Shown here one piece after another: positions 22,667-25,289 of a stretch of DNA of 25,289 bases (positions within the stretch are counted from its first letter, which is position 1; every line of letters starts with the position of its first letter). The translations under genes and the position numbers were made by a program. The DNA is from Candidatus Woesearchaeota archaeon (GTDB lineage Archaea; Nanobdellota; Nanobdellia; Woesearchaeales; B54-G15): positions 1 through 25,289 of the forward strand of contig QMQQ01000005.1 of assembly GCA_003648985.1 (NCBI GenBank). The letters are read 5' to 3'. The notes beneath the pieces were generated by a model, which made no database searches, was not told the DNA's origin, and saw only the letters and a list, made by a program, of their open reading frames with translations.

Positions 22667-23383
22667 TTATCCACGCTCCTCAATTAAAATATAATAAATA
22701 ATCCAAATTAAAATCCCTCCTATAAAAGCATAAATCCATGAATAAATCTTTGCTGATAAAATCAGCAGCACGTACACAAACAAACTACCAGCAGTCAGCA
22801 CATATAAATTCCTGCTGCCGAAAAAAGAATAATGTCCATCTAAAGGCGGTATTGGTAAAAGCGTAAATAGGCAATAAATTAAATTCCATCTATAAATATC
22901 GTTGAATATAGGCAATCCAAGCGGCGTATACAAAACTAAATTTTTGAACAAGGAACCAAAAGCTAAACTTGCAATAGGCCCGCTTATTGCAACAACGCTA
23001 AGCATTGCATAGTTCAGACCATACCTAAAAGCACCAACCCTATATCTCGCTATCAAACTACAGGTTATGCCGCCAGGAACGATGATCCACCAAACTCTGC
23101 CTCCAGAAAGCAATGAAACAATCAATGCTGCAAGCAAACCATACCACCAAACTCTATACTCAACCTTTACGCCATAATGCAAACCAACAATCTTTTGAAT
23201 ACTAACATGAAAAACAATACTTACTAAAATAAAAGCAACAGCGCTCAACAATTCTCCTAAAGTAAAACGTCTAAAAGCATATATAAAACCAAAAACAGCA
23301 GCACTTATCAGAAAACCAACAACTTCATCTTTATTAAAACCAAAATCATGCTTTATCCTTGATAATAATTCCATAATTGTCAT
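22667..23383 (-). CDS. M50/S2P-like membrane protein with lost zinc motif
   Basis: This 238-residue protein has about six hydrophobic helices and resembles archaeal site-2-protease (M50) membrane metallopeptidases. FHVSIQKIVGLHYGVKVEYRVWWYGLL (58-84) aligns with the family's HEXXH helix and following region. GPIAS (135-139) takes the place of the GPxxN motif. LLPIPPLDG (175-183) is the conserved DG motif, with D182 kept. However HEXXH reads HVSIQ (59-63): the catalytic Glu is Val and the second His is Gln, so zinc proteolysis is not expected. It is probably a pseudo-protease, for instance one that binds substrates in the membrane. The gene follows the TraB-family gene by 16 bases and joins the next membrane gene through TAAAATG. 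Confidence 0.75.
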   Translation of the reverse strand: MTIMELLSRIKHDFGFNKDEVVGFLISAAVFGFIYAFRRFTLGELLSAVAFILVSIVFHVSIQKIVGLHYGVKVEYRVWWYGLLAALIVSLLSGGRVWWIIVPGGITCSLIARYRVGAFRYGLNYAMLSVVAISGPIASLAFGSLFKNLVLYTPLGLPIFNDIYRWNLIYCLFTLLPIPPLDGHYSFFGSRNLYVLTAGSLFVYVLLILSAKIYSWIYAFIGGILIWIIYYILIEERG

Positions 23384-23399
23384 ATTTCCAAGCTAAATA

Positions 23400-24065
23400 T
23401 TAAATTTTTCCGCTTTCAATCAACTCAATAACATCTTCACAATGTCCTGCTCCTAAAACAGCAACAACAAGCTCGTGTCGTTCCATCAACCTACGCAGAT
23501 TTTTCGCAATAAACCTATTCCTCTCCTCTATTAAAACCTTATAAACATTAGGATATCTCGTCCTCACATACGCGATTGCCTGTTTAATTACTTCTTTCGA
23601 AGGAACCTTACTAATATCTATCTTCATGCCTCTTCCCAAAAACAAACCCGCAAGCAAATCAAAAACAAACCTTAGCTTTTCCCTAAAAGTTATCTTACTA
23701 ATAAGTCTCCTCAACGTTACTTCGATTCTCCTATCAACTAGATATATTTTTGCTCCAACTTCTTTTGCTGCATCTATCGCAGCAAGCATCTCACTTCCAG
23801 GCTTAACTCCAACAAGTTTTCCTAGCTTGGCTTCAACCCATGCACCAAGCGCATTCAAGATAAATCCCCTAAAGCCAAGATGCCTTATCTGCTCAAGCAT
23901 TCCTGCTTTTCGTTTCTCAAACAAAGCAAGCAATCTTGCTTTGTCAAGTTCCAATGCAACGGCATCTGGCCTTTCACGCGAAATAATTCCCTTTGCCTCT
24001 TCAACGCTTTCTCTTGCAATATGTGATGTACCAACAACAACAAGATTCCTGTATCTTAATAACAT
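23400..24065 (-). CDS. TraB/PrgY-family protein without membrane tail
   Basis: The sequence belongs to the TraB/PrgY/GumN superfamily, thought to be degenerate metalloprotease-like proteins; in Enterococcus they shut down pheromone signals. Landmarks are VVVGTSHIARES (residues 9-20), AVALELD (about 36-42), KIYLVDRRIEVTLRR, an ERNRFIAKNL segment and the closing VAVLGAGHCEDV. Archaeal homologues usually continue into several C-terminal membrane helices; this one ends at 221 residues just after GAGH. The ATG at 24065 is chosen over a TTG at 24104 because the TTG lies inside the apparent TATA sequence and the ATG lies about 28 bases from it, fitting a leaderless mRNA. It heads the run that leads to hef. 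Confidence 0.85.
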   Translation of the reverse strand: MLLRYRNLVVVGTSHIARESVEEAKGIISRERPDAVALELDKARLLALFEKRKAGMLEQIRHLGFRGFILNALGAWVEAKLGKLVGVKPGSEMLAAIDAAKEVGAKIYLVDRRIEVTLRRLISKITFREKLRFVFDLLAGLFLGRGMKIDISKVPSKEVIKQAIAYVRTRYPNVYKVLIEERNRFIAKNLRRLMERHELVVAVLGAGHCEDVIELIESGKI

Positions 24066-24085
24066 ACCTTTGTCCAGCCCCGAAA

Positions 24086-24101
24086 AATATATAAATATAT
24101 T
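24086..24101. promoter_or_regulatory. shared central TATA-like element between TraB and PRC-barrel genes
   Basis: AATATATAAATATATT is nearly self-complementary, differing only in the central bases. It lies about 28 bases from the TraB-family ATG (24065) on one side and about 27 bases from the PRC-barrel ATG (24120) on the other. One TBP site, or two overlapping ones, could start both leaderless transcripts. The arrangement repeats that between the primase and htpX. Confidence 0.55.
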
Positions 24102-24119
24102 CAAACTTCAAATCTCAAA

Positions 24120-24389
24120 ATGCTAAAGATGAAAAAAATATCCGAAACATACAACATGCATGTTTATACTGAAACTGGCGACTATTTTGGTGATATCGAA
24201 GAATGCATCCTTACGTCAACAAAAGTGTTTGGATGGAAAATAAAAGCAACAAAAACATCATTCTTGAGTAAAATCCTTGGTAGTGCAAAAGGCGTTATTG
24301 TGCCGCATCAGCTCGTAAAAGCAATAGGCGACATTATTATTATTTCAAAAGCTGCTGTTCCTTCAATTTCAACCGAGGAAAAGGAATGA
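24120..24389 (+). CDS. PRC-barrel domain protein
   Basis: This 89-residue protein has the PRC-barrel pattern. MKKISETYNMHVYTETGDYFGDIEECIL matches the opening strands, with the usual Gly-Asp-Phe/Tyr-G turn. VFGWKIKATK, then GVIVPHQLVKAIGDIIIISKAA supply the remaining beta strands. The last dozen residues are a charged tail. PRC-barrel proteins act in RNA metabolism (RimM), photosynthetic reaction centres and, in haloarchaea, cell division as CdpB partners of SepF. The family alone does not say which applies here. The ATG at 24120 fits a leaderless start from the central TATA. A second ATG at 24129 is also possible. The next small ORF overlaps its stop (ATGA). Confidence 0.85.
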   Translation: MLKMKKISETYNMHVYTETGDYFGDIEECILTSTKVFGWKIKATKTSFLSKILGSAKGVIVPHQLVKAIGDIIIISKAAVPSISTEEKE

Positions 24390-24499
24390 AATCAATGAAG
24401 CTCGAACAGTATATAGATGCTCTTACCTTATTTAATTTCTTTTTCCTTAACAGAAAAACAAAAGAAGATTTTGAATTTTTCGAAGAATATCCCAACTAA
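24386..24499 (+). CDS. 37-residue ORF after the PRC-barrel gene, unknown function
   Basis: A short frame starts in an ATGA overlap with the PRC-barrel stop and ends one base from the thpR stop on the other strand. AAGGA sits directly before the ATG and GAGG about ten bases before it. The product begins MKSMKLEQYIDALTLFNFFF and ends with an acidic KTKEDFEFFEEYPN, so it is a short amphipathic peptide with a Phe-rich centre. No family is recognised. The overlap and exact filling of the space favour a real gene, but 37 residues is too little to be sure. A start at the second ATG (24395) is possible. Confidence 0.45.
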   Translation: MKSMKLEQYIDALTLFNFFFLNRKTKEDFEFFEEYPN

Positions 24500-24500
24500 G

Positions 24501-25031
24501 CTAACTCAAAGCAAACTCTCTAACTACTTCATATATGGGCCCTTCTGACGTTAATGTGCTTTTATACAGAACAAAATTCTTAACTTCAAAGCAAAGTCTT
24601 TCAATCTTAAATTCTCTTAGCTTTTCAACAAAACCCTTTTTATCCTTTATCCTTTTTATCCTCGCAATAGTTGCATGCGCCTTAAATTCTTTTTCATCGC
24701 CAAAAGGCAATTCTAAATCTATTTGCCTTCTCAAATCAACCAACTTATTGCTAGTATCAAAACCTGCCCAAAGAACTCTAGCAAACCGCTCACTTGGAAA
24801 AACACCAATGCTATCAATACACAACTTAAACGGCTTTATCTCTATCCGCTCCAAGCGCTTTACTAATTCACTAACAAACTCGTCCTTTACCTCGCCTAAA
24901 AATTTTATTGTTAAATGAATGTTTTCTCGCTTTACCCACTTAGCTAAAAGATATCTTGAAAATTCCCTTTTCACAAGCTCAAGATAATCCTTTATATGCT
25001 CTGGCAAATCAATTGCAACGAACAACCTCAT
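24501..25031 (-). CDS. thpR: RNA 2',3'-cyclic phosphodiesterase ThpR (LigT family)
   Basis: ThpR belongs to the 2H phosphoesterases and opens 2',3'-cyclic phosphates at RNA ends; homologues can join tRNA halves in vitro (2'-5' ligase activity). The two HxTx motifs are HLT at 39-41 in ENIHLTIKFLGEV and HAT at 119-121 in FKAHATIARIKRI. The N-terminal MRLFVAIDLPE and the FPSERFARVLWAGF segment are typical. Its 176 residues are the usual length. It overlaps the radA stop (ATGA), so it is probably cotranscribed with radA. Converging with the small ORF from the other side, it leaves one base between stops. Confidence 0.94.
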   Translation of the reverse strand: MRLFVAIDLPEHIKDYLELVKREFSRYLLAKWVKRENIHLTIKFLGEVKDEFVSELVKRLERIEIKPFKLCIDSIGVFPSERFARVLWAGFDTSNKLVDLRRQIDLELPFGDEKEFKAHATIARIKRIKDKKGFVEKLREFKIERLCFEVKNFVLYKSTLTSEGPIYEVVREFALS

Positions 25032-25289
25032 CTAACATCCCTAATTCCCTTACTCGTTACAATAAAAACGCACTCTCCTTCTGGCAAATTCGGTGAATCA
25101 ACAAGCTTAGCAACCCTTGTTCCTTTTTTACCCCTCCTCAAGTACAATCTAAAAGCTGAATTGTGCGCAACGACATTCCCACCAATAGCTTCTGTTGGAT
25201 CACCAAAGAAAACATCTGGTTTTGCCATTACCTGATTTGTAACATAAACAGCAAGATTATGTTTATCAGCTAACTTCATCAGAACATGC
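25028..25289 (-). CDS. radA: DNA recombinase RadA, C-terminal part (runs off the window)
   Basis: RadA is the archaeal RecA/Rad51 strand-exchange protein. Only the C-terminal 86 or so residues are here. The frame stays open to the window edge through codons for HVL before the first internal Met, so the start lies outside. LADKHNLAVYVTNQVMAKPDVFFGDPTEAIGGNV matches the end of the RecA ATPase core, and RLYLRRGKKGTRVAKLVDSPNLPEGECVFIVTSKGI matches the closing strands, including the DSPNLPEGE region. Walker motifs and the N-terminal HhH domain must lie to the right. thpR starts within its stop codon. Confidence 0.95.
   Translation of the reverse strand, partial: HVLMKLADKHNLAVYVTNQVMAKPDVFFGDPTEAIGGNVVAHNSAFRLYLRRGKKGTRVAKLVDSPNLPEGECVFIVTSKGIRDVR

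Noticed and set aside
1..25289. CRISPR arrays, insertion sequences, integration sites, rRNA or tRNA genes
   Set aside because: I saw no regularly spaced direct repeats, transposase-like frames, terminal repeats or RNA gene signatures. Gaps outside genes are all under about 140 bases.

Overview
The window comes from a low-GC archaeon. Evidence: an archaeal/eukaryotic-type ribosomal protein set (eL14, eL19, eL32, eL34, eS4), aIF1, the RNase P protein Rnp1, SecY with a DUF106 (EMC3-like) insertase, a RadA recombinase, a Hef-type helicase-nuclease and an archaeal-type primase. Compact spacing, a primase that fuses PriS with the PriL iron-sulfur domain (as in Nanoarchaeum equitans), and gaps in the usual gene order suggest a DPANN-type archaeon. 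That placement is inference, not a phylogenetic result.

Layout. Positions 1-581: two tiny two-helix membrane proteins on the + strand. Positions 583-17473, minus strand, transcribed right to left: one long S10/spc-type run uL3-uL4-uL23-uL2-uS19-uL22-uS3-uL29-aIF1-Rnp1-uS17-uL14-uL24-eS4-uL5-uS14-uS8-uL6-eL32-eL19-uL18-uS5-uL30-uL15-SecY-DUF106-eL34-eL14-ValRS. The order is canonical, but adk (after secY), cmk (after eL34) and cbf5/truB (after eL14) are missing, and valS sits at the end. Genes are joined by ATGA overlaps or by the heptamer TAAAATG. A TATA element at 17573-17584 and a strongly structured leader precede uL3.

Positions 17586-18878: fused primase (minus). It is divergent from htpX (18931, +), which is followed by a stand-alone RAM/AsnC-C domain gene that converges on hef. 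Positions 19989-24065 (minus): TraB-family protein, a degenerate M50/S2P-like membrane protein, a small membrane protein, a 54-residue coiled-coil protein and Hef, tightly spaced. Positions 24120-24499 (+): a PRC-barrel protein and a 37-residue ORF. Positions 24501-25289 (minus): RNA 2',3'-cyclic phosphodiesterase ThpR behind the 3' end of radA, which runs off the window.

The ribosomal block supplies ribosome parts, an initiation factor, tRNA processing (Rnp1), protein export (SecY, DUF106) and tRNA charging (ValRS) from one locus. The right third holds replication/repair genes (primase, Hef, RadA) mixed with membrane proteins. The points most worth a second look are the uL3 leader with one GAGCCC facing three competing partners, the one-polypeptide primase, the pseudo-S2P gene cluster with a hidden coiled-coil gene, the EVK variant of the Hef nuclease motif, and two divergent promoters built on a single central TATA-like element with leaderless genes on both sides. 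I saw no tRNA, rRNA, CRISPR array, insertion sequence or integration site.
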